Shown here piece after piece: positions 1 through 7,581 of a stretch of 16,626 nt of DNA. The translations under genes and the position numbers were made by a program. Numbering within the stretch: the stretch's first letter is position 1; every line of letters begins with the position of its first letter. The notes under the pieces were generated by a model. It did no database searches, had not been told where the DNA came from, and saw only the letters and a list, made by a program, of their open reading frames with translations. The DNA comes from an uncultured Gemmatimonadota bacterium (lineage in GTDB: Bacteria > Gemmatimonadota > Gemmatimonadetes > Longimicrobiales > Gaopeijiaceae). The DNA lies in the NCBI GenBank assembly GCA_938030915.1, contig CALHIO010000176.1:1-16626 (forward strand), written 5' to 3'.

Positions 1-300
1 CCCAACGCGACGGACGAGATGCGGCAGCAGGCCGATGATTGGATTTCCACAACCCTGACCGGGATCGACGTTCCGGTCACGCGAACAATCATCGAGGCGG
101 AGTCCGTGGCCGGCGGAATCGCCATGGAGAGTCGGAACTACGACCTCGTCGTGCTGGGTGCAGCCCGAGAGCCCTACCTGCAGCAGGTCATGTTCGGGGA
201 AATCCCCGAGAAGGTCGCCCGCTACTCACCGGCGTCCGTGCTCGTGGTGAAGCGATACGAGGGGCACGTCCGCTCCTGGCTCAAACGCGCCCTAGGCTGA
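1..300 (+). CDS. Universal stress protein (UspA-type) domain, C-terminal part, cut by the left edge
   Basis: The frame is open from base 1 and ends with TGA at 298-300, so about 99 C-terminal residues are visible; the first internal Met (base 19) is not a credible start. The second half of a UspA fold is recognisable: a strand reading NYDLVVLGAA, then a helix and the ending PASVLVVKRYEG. Classical ATP-binding UspA proteins carry G-x2-G-x9-G-(S/T) here. This copy has LGAAREP, then FGEIPEKVA, so the second glycine and the Ser/Thr are missing and ATP binding is doubtful. The basic tail (RSWLKRALG) after the domain is a feature I associate with UspA domains fused behind membrane transporters such as amino-acid permeases, but that part lies outside the window. 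It is the only plus-strand gene and converges with the next gene across 6 bases. The family call is good; whether it is free-standing or a fusion is unknown. Confidence 0.8.
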   Translation, partial: PNATDEMRQQADDWISTTLTGIDVPVTRTIIEAESVAGGIAMESRNYDLVVLGAAREPYLQQVMFGEIPEKVARYSPASVLVVKRYEGHVRSWLKRALG

Positions 301-306
301 ACCGAC

Positions 307-591
307 TCAGTCGTCCAGCAGCTTCGGGGGCTCCTTGGAGTCCTTCACACCGAGGGCGACACCCGTCCCGATCCCGGCGCCGATGGCGATCGCGGTACCC
401 GCTCCTACGACCGGAAGGACAGCCACCACAGGCGCGGCGACGATCGTGGCTCCGACCCCAGCCCAGACGCCGAGGAGCGGCTTTTCGACGAGCGACGTGT
501 ATCGAAGCTTCTGCCCGACGAAATGTCGAGACTTGATATGACCGAAGACGCTCGAGACGCCGGCGATCCCAACGGCGAGCATACCGAACAT
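307..591 (-). CDS. Small glycine-rich membrane protein, function unknown
   Basis: The product is 94 residues and I do not recognise a named family. Residues 1-17 form a short hydrophobic N-terminal segment. Residues 18-36 are a polar, basic stretch with HIKSRHFVGQKLRY. Residues 37-82 form two closely spaced hydrophobic, Gly/Ala-rich segments, the second in a glycine-zipper style (VVGAGTAIAIGAGIGTG). The tail (KDSKEPPKLLDD) is charged. Two or three membrane passes are likely. The start is supported by a run of six G on the coding strand five bases before ATG. It lies 88 bases downstream of the SulP stop in the same direction, so it may be a distal member of that operon or have its own transcript. 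The competing overlapping frames are Arg-rich and look like GC-driven shadows. No function can be assigned. Confidence 0.65.
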   Translation of the reverse strand: MFGMLAVGIAGVSSVFGHIKSRHFVGQKLRYTSLVEKPLLGVWAGVGATIVAAPVVAVLPVVGAGTAIAIGAGIGTGVALGVKDSKEPPKLLDD

Positions 592-596
592 GTTGT

Positions 597-602
597 CCCC
601 CC
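597..602 (-). promoter_or_regulatory. Ribosome binding site of the small membrane protein gene
   Basis: A GGGGGG run on the minus strand lies five bases before the ATG at 589-591. It supports this start over the longer overlapping frames nearby. Confidence 0.5.
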
Positions 603-679
603 GTATAGTTCGTAGATCTGCTCATGACGCCCCCACGCCGGCGCCGACACGCCAAGGTAGGGACGGGCATTCGAGGACA

Positions 680-2218
680 CTACGAGTCCGAAGCCGATCC
701 TGTTCCCGAGGAGGTCACGAGGCCGACCGCAGACAGGATGCGTAGCGCATGGTCCGGAACGTCCGTCACGGTCAATTCGATCTCGGCCCGGCGCGCGTGA
801 TCCACCATCTCTCGCAGGACGGTCGCCCCGGAAAGATCGATCCGGCCGAGCCCGGAGCAGCGCAGAACGACCCGCCGCACATCCTGCTCTTCTGCGAGTT
901 GCTCGAAGAGTGCGTCCTCCAGCGCTGCGGCCGATCCGAACCAGAGAACCCCTGAGAGATCCATCGTGAGGGTGTCCCTCTCTCGCTTCGATACCACCGA
1001 CGGGGTGAGCTCCTGCCAGAGGTGTACGACGGCGGACAGGGCGATGCCGATCAGAATGGCACGGTCGATGTGGGGCGCCATCGTCAGCGTCGCGCCGAAC
1101 GTGACCCACGCCACCACCGCCTGAAGGGGCGAGGCTCGCCAGATCGTCACCAGGTCCTGGAGCCGGATCAGCTTCCAGACGGCAGCGATGACGATCCCGG
1201 ACAGGACGGCGCGGGGGAGCGCGGAGAGCACCGGGGCAAAGGGTAGAAAGGCCAGTACGGCCACGCCCGTCACGAGCCCGGACCAGCGACTCCGGGCACC
1301 CGCAAGGCGGTTGAGACTGGTTCGGGAAAGCGAGCCGCCCACCGGAAGTCCTGCGGTCACAGCGGCGACCACGTTCGCCATCCCCTTCGACAGGAATTCC
1401 CGATCCGCGTCCCAATGCTGACGGTCCTCCGATGCGAAGACGCGCGAGATCGACACACCCTCCGCGAAACCGATGACGGAGATGACCAGCCCGGGCACGA
1501 TCAGCGCCGGAAGCATCTCCCATGGAAGATCGAGCGTGAACGGCGGAAGACCCCGCGGAATTTCGCCGACCGTGCCCCCGCTGTACCCCGTGATCAGCGA
1601 GAAGCCGAGCCCGGCGGTCGCCGCGATCAGAACCCCGGGAATGAGCGGGTGAATCCGCCCGGCGACGACGATGACGCCGAAGGTGAAGACCGTAAGTCCG
1701 ATCGAGACGGCCTCCCAATCTCCGTGGTTGGTCAGCCCGTGCCACGCTCTCGGCAGGACGCCGAGCTCAGCGGGGGCCGCACCGCCGAGGGCACCGGGAA
1801 TCTGAGACGAGAGGATCAGGATCGCCGCCGCCGACAGAAAGCCCGCCATCATGGAGTGCGACATGAGGTAGACCACCCATCCGGCCTTGAACATCCCGAC
1901 CAGGAACCGCGCGATCCCCACGACCAGGGCGAGCAACGCCGCCAGCTTGGCGTACTCCGCGGTGCCGACGGGTGCGAGCGGAAGCAGCGCACCCAGCGTC
2001 AGAAGCCCCGTCAGCGCGACCGGTCCGGTCTGCAGATACGGGGAAGACGCCAGGAAGGCGGCGGCGATAAGCGGTAGCCCGGCTGCGTACAGTCCATGGT
2101 GCGGAGGAAGACCGGCGAGCTCGGCGTACGCCATCGACTGGGGGATCAGAACGAGGGCGACGCTGAGACCGGCGATCACATCGGCACGCGACAGGCCGGC
2201 CGGCGGTACCGATCTCAT
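680..2218 (-). CDS. SulP family inorganic anion transporter with C-terminal STAS domain
   Basis: The product is 512 residues. SulP proteins exchange or co-transport anions such as sulfate, bicarbonate or other oxyanions across the cytoplasmic membrane. The signature is clear at residues 20-70 (ALVLIPQSMAYAELAGLPP, then GLYAAGLP and the GP before the third helix). The conserved GGSLSRTSLN loop is at 294-303. A STAS domain spans about 412-502, with IDLSG at 460-464 matching the phosphorylatable-serine loop of SpoIIAA-like domains. A longer frame to 2305 exists, but its extra 29 residues are Arg/Cys-rich and fall inside the upstream gene. The ATG at 2216-2218 overlaps the chaperone stop as ATGA and places the SulP core correctly, so I use it. 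A GGAG lies 11 bases upstream. Translational coupling to a molybdoenzyme chaperone is unusual and points to an anionic substrate or product. Transport specificity cannot be read from the sequence. Confidence 0.95.
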   Translation of the reverse strand: MRSVPPAGLSRADVIAGLSVALVLIPQSMAYAELAGLPPHHGLYAAGLPLIAAAFLASSPYLQTGPVALTGLLTLGALLPLAPVGTAEYAKLAALLALVVGIARFLVGMFKAGWVVYLMSHSMMAGFLSAAAILILSSQIPGALGGAAPAELGVLPRAWHGLTNHGDWEAVSIGLTVFTFGVIVVAGRIHPLIPGVLIAATAGLGFSLITGYSGGTVGEIPRGLPPFTLDLPWEMLPALIVPGLVISVIGFAEGVSISRVFASEDRQHWDADREFLSKGMANVVAAVTAGLPVGGSLSRTSLNRLAGARSRWSGLVTGVAVLAFLPFAPVLSALPRAVLSGIVIAAVWKLIRLQDLVTIWRASPLQAVVAWVTFGATLTMAPHIDRAILIGIALSAVVHLWQELTPSVVSKRERDTLTMDLSGVLWFGSAAALEDALFEQLAEEQDVRRVVLRCSGLGRIDLSGATVLREMVDHARRAEIELTVTDVPDHALRILSAVGLVTSSGTGSASDS

Positions 2219-3141
2219 GAGACGCCACGCTCCGCCAGCTCGTCGCACAGCGCAGCGGTCGCACGCGCGCGCTCCTCGAAGAACACGGCCGACTCGCCGA
2301 GCCATTCCGCTCGTTCTTGGTGCGCAGAGGATTGCCGGCGGGCCTCGTCGGCAAGCGCCGAGAGGGTCCGCCCCGGATCCTGTGCGAGGAGGTGTTCCAG
2401 CGCGTACCGCCGCTCTCCTGCCCTGAGGCCCAGGTCGAGCCTGCGCGCGATCTCCGCGAGGTCGGCCCGGGTCAGGATCACCCCACTCCGAACCGGTGCG
2501 AGCAAGCCGGCCACGAATTCGGCCGTTCCATCGGACCGCGGATCGGGGAGGGGTGGAGCCTCACGGAGGTGTTGTAGATCGGTCGACGTAGCGCGAGTGG
2601 CCCGGTACTCCTGAGCGAGGACCTCGCGCAGCAGGGAGGCCCATGTCGCGTACACTCCCGACGCCAGCTCCTCCATGCGTTCGAGCCACGAGAAGATCCA
2701 CGGCGCCAGGTGTTCATCCAGCAGCGCACGCGCGGCCTGCGCGGCGAGCACCGACTCCGCCTCGAGAGGATCACGCGGACTCCGTCCGTCCGTAGGATCG
2801 GCCGGCACGTGCCCTCCGGACCGGACGCGCTCGATGAGCGAGGCGTACAGCCCCAGCAGCGCCGCCAGATGGTCGGGCTCAGCTGGAGGCGTCAGTCCGA
2901 CAGCATGCCAGAATCCGGCGATGCGCTCCCGGGCCACGCCACCCATCATTCCTTCCGGCCCCAGGTATACCGATGCGTACGGATAGAGCTGGAAGAGGAA
3001 GAGGTCCGAGTACTCGGCCGGAGTCGGCACGGACTCGAGACCGAGCGCCGCTCCGATACCGACATGCTCCGTACTCGGGGACTCCGCCAGCACCGCAAGC
3101 CCCCGTACCGCATCGATCGGGGCCGGCGGCGCGTCAGGCAC
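2215..3141 (-). CDS. TorD/NarJ-type molybdoenzyme maturation chaperone with C-terminal extension
   Basis: The product is 308 residues and starts with GTG. Chaperones of this family bind apo-molybdoenzyme catalytic subunits and hold them for cofactor insertion and, where relevant, Tat proofreading. Visible marks are the N-terminal EYSDLF helix, the LYPYASVYLGPEGMMGG segment (residues 52-68) and EPDHLAALL at 88-96, which matches the conserved E-x-DH signature. The rest is all-helical (for example 143-175, with PWIFSWLERM). At 308 residues it is longer than the roughly 200 of classical TorD/DmsD. The extra part (about 195-308) starts with PVRSGVILTRADLAEIARRL and is helical and Arg/Ala/Glu-rich. 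The start overlaps the catalytic-subunit stop by 8 bases and the stop overlaps the SulP start, so it is translationally locked into the operon. Its client is almost certainly the preceding subunit. That client lacks a Tat signal, so the role is NarJ-like cofactor insertion rather than export control. Confidence 0.88.
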   Translation of the reverse strand: MPDAPPAPIDAVRGLAVLAESPSTEHVGIGAALGLESVPTPAEYSDLFLFQLYPYASVYLGPEGMMGGVARERIAGFWHAVGLTPPAEPDHLAALLGLYASLIERVRSGGHVPADPTDGRSPRDPLEAESVLAAQAARALLDEHLAPWIFSWLERMEELASGVYATWASLLREVLAQEYRATRATSTDLQHLREAPPLPDPRSDGTAEFVAGLLAPVRSGVILTRADLAEIARRLDLGLRAGERRYALEHLLAQDPGRTLSALADEARRQSSAHQERAEWLGESAVFFEERARATAALCDELAERGVS

Positions 3142-6055
3142 CGACGGGCTCGGGTTCCGGCAAGTCGTACGCGGCCCGTTCGGGACGTACGGGGCGCAGC
3201 ATCCACCACGGGCGTCGGGTACCGTCCGGCGAATGCCGGGAGGCCGACCGCGTCATCTCCAGCCATTTGTCGTACACGGCTCGGGACTTGGCGGTATCGA
3301 CGGACACGTCCCCGAACGCGTCCCCTGGCTGAGCAGGCTGGATGCGCACCGCCTGGTGCCAACAGTGCATGCCGGAGATCGGATCCGGATGAACGGGATG
3401 CGTCAGGTTTTGATGGACACCGACATCCGTCCACCAGACACGCAGCGTGTCCGGGTCCGACGACTCGAACGGGCCACCCCCCTTCTTCCGGGTGAGTGCC
3501 CAATCCGAACCGTTCTGATCGAGCGCGACGGTCATCATGCCGATGCGCTGCCCCTGATGTCCTTCCGGCTTCCATCGACCCATGTGATGGCTGCACGCGG
3601 CGACGCCCGGGCGGATCCCCTCCGTGATCCACGCTTTCAGCACGAAGTACCCGATCTCGGTCTCGACGCGCACAAGATCGCCGGTTTTGGCGATCCCGAG
3701 GCGCTCAGCATCCTGCGGGTGAAGCCACAACGGATTCGTATGCGCGATCTCGTCGAGCCACTTCGCGTTCGCACTGCGCGTGTGGATCTGGACCGGAACC
3801 CGGAACGTCGTGATCAGAGGCATCTGATCCGAGTCCAGATTCTGCCGGTGCACGTGGCTCTTGATGTACGTCGGTGTCGCCAACTCGGGCCACCCCCAGT
3901 CGTGCAGGGTTCGCGACCAGAACTCCAGCTTGCCGGTCGGCGTGGGCCATCCCTTGAGAATTTCACCATCCACGCGAACCCCGACCCGGCGCCGCCCGTC
4001 CTCGTCCGGATCGATCTTCGTCCCACCCGGGGCCTTCGAGCTCGCTGGCACCGGCGCCGCCGTAAAGACGCGCCCGGCCTCATCGACCCTCACGTCGTCC
4101 AGCTCACCGTCGGGAACCGGCTGTTCGTGGACGCGCCCGACCTTCTGCGCTACCTCGAACGCACCGAAGCGACGCATGTACTCGAGCGGGGTGACTCCTT
4201 CGGCCGCCGCGGCATCAGGCAGGCCGGGCACGGAATTCTCGAAGATCCACCCGTAGTACTCATCGACGGTCATCTTCCCGCCGGGGTTCTCCACCGATTC
4301 GAAGAACTGCCGGATACCGAGCGTGCCGTCCGGATCGACACGCCAGGTCAGCTCGATCCAGAACTCGTTCTCCTCCCAGACCTCTCCCGGATTCACATCG
4401 CGCGTGTCCCCGATCTCCTCGCCAAGTCGTTCACGAGCAGCACGGAGCACCGGCTGCCTGAAGCCGATCCATTGCCCGTCGTACTGCTCGTACGAGGTAA
4501 GGTCGTGGCGCTCCGACGAGTGCCCCATCGGCAACACGTAGTCCGCGAAATACGCCGTCTCGTTCCAGGTAGGTGTCATGGCGATGTGCTGACCGATCCG
4601 TGATTCGTCGGTGAGCATCTCGATCCAACTGAACCCGTCGGGGTTCGTCCAGACCGGGTTGTAGACACGGGTGAAGTACACGTCGACGAAGGCGTCCTGA
4701 TCCTTCATCAGATACGGCATCAGGAAGGACATCTCCATCAGCGCCAACGGATACTCATCTGGCCAGAGTACGTCGTTCCAGCGCCGTGGATGCTGGTGGG
4801 GCAGACGCGGCGGCTTCGGCGTGAACTTGTTCCACGAGTTCGGGAACGTTCCACCCTCGGTCGCGATCGATCCGAGGAGCGCGCTGAGGAGCATCATCGT
4901 ACGGGCGACCTGCCACCCTCCGAGGTTACCGGAGCCCGCACTCCTCCAGTTGTACGTGGCGAGGCGTGTACCCGCGTTGGAGATCTCCTTCGCGATCTCA
5001 CGGAGAACCTCTACGTCGATGCCCGACTCTCCGGCCGCGTACTCGAACGTGTACGTCGAATAGACCCCGGCCAGCACCTCTTCGAAGCGCTCGAACGACG
5101 CGCCGGGCTCACCGTGCACGGCCTCCATGTACTCCTGCCAGTTCCACCACCGACGGACGAACTCCCGGTCGTACCGGCCCTCCTGAATCATCCAGTTCGC
5201 GACCGCCAGGAAGATGGCGGGCTCCGAACCCGGATAGGGGGAGAGCCAGTGATCGGCGTGCGTCGCGGTATTCGAGAGGCGGGTATCGAGAACGATCAGC
5301 TTCGCGCCGTTCGCCTTTCCTTCGATGATCCGCTGCGCATGGGGGTTGAAGTAGTGCCCCGTCTCGAGGTGACTGCTCACGAGCAGGATCACCTTGGCGT
5401 TCGCATGGTCCGGACTCGGCCGGTCCATGCCCATCCACCAGTGATGTCCGGCCCTGGAGCCGCTGGAGCAGACGTTCGTGTGCGAGTTGTGACCGTCGAC
5501 GCCCCACGCGGCGAGCATCCGGGTGGTATACCCGTCTTCACCGGGGCGGCCGACGTGATACATCACCTGCTCGTGTCGTTCTTCTTCGATGCATGCACGG
5601 ATGCGACCGGCGATGTCGTCGAGTGCCTCGTCCCACGACACCTGCTCCCACTTTCCTTCGCCACGGGCACCCGCGCGCCGGAGTGGATACAGGATGCGAT
5701 CCGGGTCGGTGATCTGATTGATCGTCGCCGGCCCCTTCGCGCAGTTCCGACCTCGTGAACCGGGATGCTCGGGATTACCCTCGAACTTCCGGACCTGGAG
5801 CGTGTCCCGATCTACGTACGCGAGCAGTCCACACGCCGACTCGCAGTTGAAGCACGTCGTCGGGACGAGCATGTACCGTTTCTCGACCCGCTTCGGCCAC
5901 GACTTGGAGTCGAGTTCAACCCAGTCGTTCCACCGCTCACGTGGGGGAAAGGCCGCCAGGTGGACCCGGCTCGCGCCCGGATAGAACGTCTCACCCCGGG
6001 CCTCGACTTCGTCACGAGCCGCAGAGACGCGGCGGTTCAGTTCGTCGATCGTCAT
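3134..6055 (-). CDS. Molybdopterin-dependent oxidoreductase catalytic subunit (DMSO reductase superfamily)
   Basis: The product is 973 residues, a usual length for the large subunit of complex iron-sulfur molybdoenzymes. After a 60-residue hydrophilic leader comes the N-terminal [4Fe-4S] site: Cys68, Cys71, Cys75 and Cys105 (CFNCESAC, then GRNCAKG). Cys196, in SHTNVCSSGSRAG, sits where the metal ligand lies, so I predict cysteine ligation as in formate dehydrogenases and polysulfide/thiosulfate reductases, not the Asp of NarG or the Ser of DMSO reductase. Residues 260-400 hold the second pterin region (HADHWLSPYPGSEPA). About 745-910 is the dinucleotide-binding C-terminal domain, preceded by GWPTPTGKLEFWS (702-714). 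There is no Tat signal: the RR at 8-9 is not followed by a hydrophobic stretch. It overlaps the FeS-NrfD gene as ATGA and the chaperone gene by 8 bases. Cytoplasmic, NrfD-anchored relatives include SoeA sulfite dehydrogenase. The substrate is unproven; a formate dehydrogenase or sulfur-compound enzyme is possible. Confidence 0.9.
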   Translation of the reverse strand: MTIDELNRRVSAARDEVEARGETFYPGASRVHLAAFPPRERWNDWVELDSKSWPKRVEKRYMLVPTTCFNCESACGLLAYVDRDTLQVRKFEGNPEHPGSRGRNCAKGPATINQITDPDRILYPLRRAGARGEGKWEQVSWDEALDDIAGRIRACIEEERHEQVMYHVGRPGEDGYTTRMLAAWGVDGHNSHTNVCSSGSRAGHHWWMGMDRPSPDHANAKVILLVSSHLETGHYFNPHAQRIIEGKANGAKLIVLDTRLSNTATHADHWLSPYPGSEPAIFLAVANWMIQEGRYDREFVRRWWNWQEYMEAVHGEPGASFERFEEVLAGVYSTYTFEYAAGESGIDVEVLREIAKEISNAGTRLATYNWRSAGSGNLGGWQVARTMMLLSALLGSIATEGGTFPNSWNKFTPKPPRLPHQHPRRWNDVLWPDEYPLALMEMSFLMPYLMKDQDAFVDVYFTRVYNPVWTNPDGFSWIEMLTDESRIGQHIAMTPTWNETAYFADYVLPMGHSSERHDLTSYEQYDGQWIGFRQPVLRAARERLGEEIGDTRDVNPGEVWEENEFWIELTWRVDPDGTLGIRQFFESVENPGGKMTVDEYYGWIFENSVPGLPDAAAAEGVTPLEYMRRFGAFEVAQKVGRVHEQPVPDGELDDVRVDEAGRVFTAAPVPASSKAPGGTKIDPDEDGRRRVGVRVDGEILKGWPTPTGKLEFWSRTLHDWGWPELATPTYIKSHVHRQNLDSDQMPLITTFRVPVQIHTRSANAKWLDEIAHTNPLWLHPQDAERLGIAKTGDLVRVETEIGYFVLKAWITEGIRPGVAACSHHMGRWKPEGHQGQRIGMMTVALDQNGSDWALTRKKGGGPFESSDPDTLRVWWTDVGVHQNLTHPVHPDPISGMHCWHQAVRIQPAQPGDAFGDVSVDTAKSRAVYDKWLEMTRSASRHSPDGTRRPWWMLRPVRPERAAYDLPEPEPVGA

Positions 6056-7581
6056 GCGAGAGGTACCGACTGGCCCGCCTGAACGAAGGCGTGCTCGTAC
6101 ATGAGGAGAGAAAGAAGCGCCGCACCAGCGGCGATCACCGGCGTAGCCGCGGCGAAGATCAAGGCCACCACACCCAGCGGGATCGCGATCCAGAAGAGGT
6201 GCGCGTACGCACCGTGCGTCATCGCTCGTGCAGCCAGCCTGGCATGGGCCGTGGGATGCCCCATCGATGCCTCACCAAGAGCCATGGCCAGATGGACAGC
6301 CAGCGCCACCTGAAATAGGCCCGTGACCGAGGTGGGTACGCCCGATCCCGCAGTGATCAACATCGTCACCCCAGCTCCAGCCAGCAGCGCCTGAATCAGT
6401 AGATGCGCGGGCAGCAGCGGGCTCTGCCAGAGGTCCCGGGCTCGAGCCTGTGCGAACAGATACGCCGTGTAGATCGCGGTCATCACCGCGAGTGGCGCAC
6501 CCGCCCAGCCGAGCGCGGGGGTCAGGTCCCCTCGACCGAGGAACGTCATGGCCAGGTGCGCCGCGAGGAGTCCTCCATACGCAGTAATGATGAAGCCTCC
6601 TCGCACGAGCCAGCTCCGCCACTGCGGCTTGAACAGGACCATCCAGAAGCGCTCAGGATGCTCGAGGTCCCAGACTAGGAGCGCCCCCGTGACCGTGAGG
6701 CCGATCATCGCCGCGAGGGGAGCATGAAGACCCCACAGCTCACCCGTGAACGGCAGGAGCCCCAGCCAGCCCAGCAGAAGAGGGACGAGGTAGGCACCCG
6801 CGGCGATCGACTTGGTGAAGGTGTACGCACTTACGCGCCAGTCCCACGGTGCCCGATGGATCACGTCGTAGCTGAGCACGGCCGCCGCCGATGAATTGTT
6901 CGGACCCGGATGTCCCGAGTGGACCTGGTGGGACACATCCCCCTGCTCGCTCCACATGAAGAGTCCGCCGTCGGGACGCCGTGCCGCGAGCGGGTCGAGA
7001 GTGACCTGGTCGGCGCCCTTGTAGAAGACCTTGGGCCGCGTCTCTTTTTCCGGCCGGCGTACCGTCACCGCATCCCGATGCACGATCTGGCTGACCTTCG
7101 ACAGCGGATCGTTCATGTCACCTACCAGGAGCGCCTCGGACGGACAGACCACGACACAGGCGGGCTCGAGTCCGACGTCCAGACGGTGCGCGCAGAAATT
7201 GCACTTCTCGGCCGAGTGATCCTCCGGGTTGATGAAGATCGCGTCGTAGGGACAGGCGGCGATGCACGCCTTGCATCCGATACAGATCGACTTGTCGAAG
7301 TCGACGATCCCATCCGGACGCTGGTGCATCGCTGCGGTCGGACACGCGGCCACGCATGGTGCGTCCTCGCACTGGTTGCACCGCGTGACCTGGAAGGATC
7401 GACGCGTGTTGGGGAAGAAGCCCGTGTCGACGTACTTCACATACGTCCGGGTCACCGAGAGCGGGACCTCGTTCTCCGACTTGCACGCTGTCGTGCACGC
7501 GTGGCATCCGATACAGCGTGTGTGGTCAATCACCTTCGCCCATACGGGCGCAGAGGCGGCTTCGGTCGTAGTTGTCGTCAT
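6052..7581 (-). CDS. Fused 4x[4Fe-4S] ferredoxin subunit and NrfD/PsrC-type membrane subunit
   Basis: The product is 509 residues and joins two subunits that are usually separate. Residues 1-190 are a DmsB/PsrB-like electron-transfer domain with all sixteen cysteines of four [4Fe-4S] clusters: 23, 26, 29, 33; 68, 71, 76, 80; 100, 103, 106, 110; 127, 130, 142, 146. Residues 190-240 are a hydrophilic linker. Residues 250-505 are the membrane part, about eight hydrophobic helices, with the NrfD hallmark WDLEHPERFW (304-313) followed by SWLVRGG. NrfD-type subunits exchange electrons with the quinone pool. The N-terminus (MTTTTTEAAS) has no Tat or Sec signal, so the clusters and the partner catalytic subunit should face the cytoplasm. 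It is the first gene of the operon and its stop overlaps the catalytic-subunit start as ATGA. No strong ribosome binding site precedes the ATG, and the leader can fold over it. Confidence 0.92.
   Translation of the reverse strand: MTTTTTEAASAPVWAKVIDHTRCIGCHACTTACKSENEVPLSVTRTYVKYVDTGFFPNTRRSFQVTRCNQCEDAPCVAACPTAAMHQRPDGIVDFDKSICIGCKACIAACPYDAIFINPEDHSAEKCNFCAHRLDVGLEPACVVVCPSEALLVGDMNDPLSKVSQIVHRDAVTVRRPEKETRPKVFYKGADQVTLDPLAARRPDGGLFMWSEQGDVSHQVHSGHPGPNNSSAAAVLSYDVIHRAPWDWRVSAYTFTKSIAAGAYLVPLLLGWLGLLPFTGELWGLHAPLAAMIGLTVTGALLVWDLEHPERFWMVLFKPQWRSWLVRGGFIITAYGGLLAAHLAMTFLGRGDLTPALGWAGAPLAVMTAIYTAYLFAQARARDLWQSPLLPAHLLIQALLAGAGVTMLITAGSGVPTSVTGLFQVALAVHLAMALGEASMGHPTAHARLAARAMTHGAYAHLFWIAIPLGVVALIFAAATPVIAAGAALLSLLMYEHAFVQAGQSVPLA

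Noticed and set aside
639..646. CGGCGCCG palindrome between SulP and the small membrane protein
   Set aside because: Short GC palindromes are common in DNA of this composition and the flanks do not extend the pairing.
405..1745. 446-residue minus-strand frame overlapping SulP and the small membrane protein
   Set aside because: Its composition is dominated by Arg, Gly and Asp, and SulP in the other frame has full family signatures.
2219..2305. Longer SulP start at 2305
   Set aside because: The added 29 residues are Arg/Cys-rich, lie inside the chaperone gene and precede the normal SulP start; the ATGA overlap at 2215-2218 is the better start.
3233..4603. Long plus-strand open frame opposite the molybdoenzyme gene
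   Set aside because: It is Arg/His/Pro-rich with no domain, and antisense to a gene with clear motifs; a GC-driven shadow. The same applies to plus-strand frames at 4790-5758, 7262-8593, 12712-13638 and 14869-16248.
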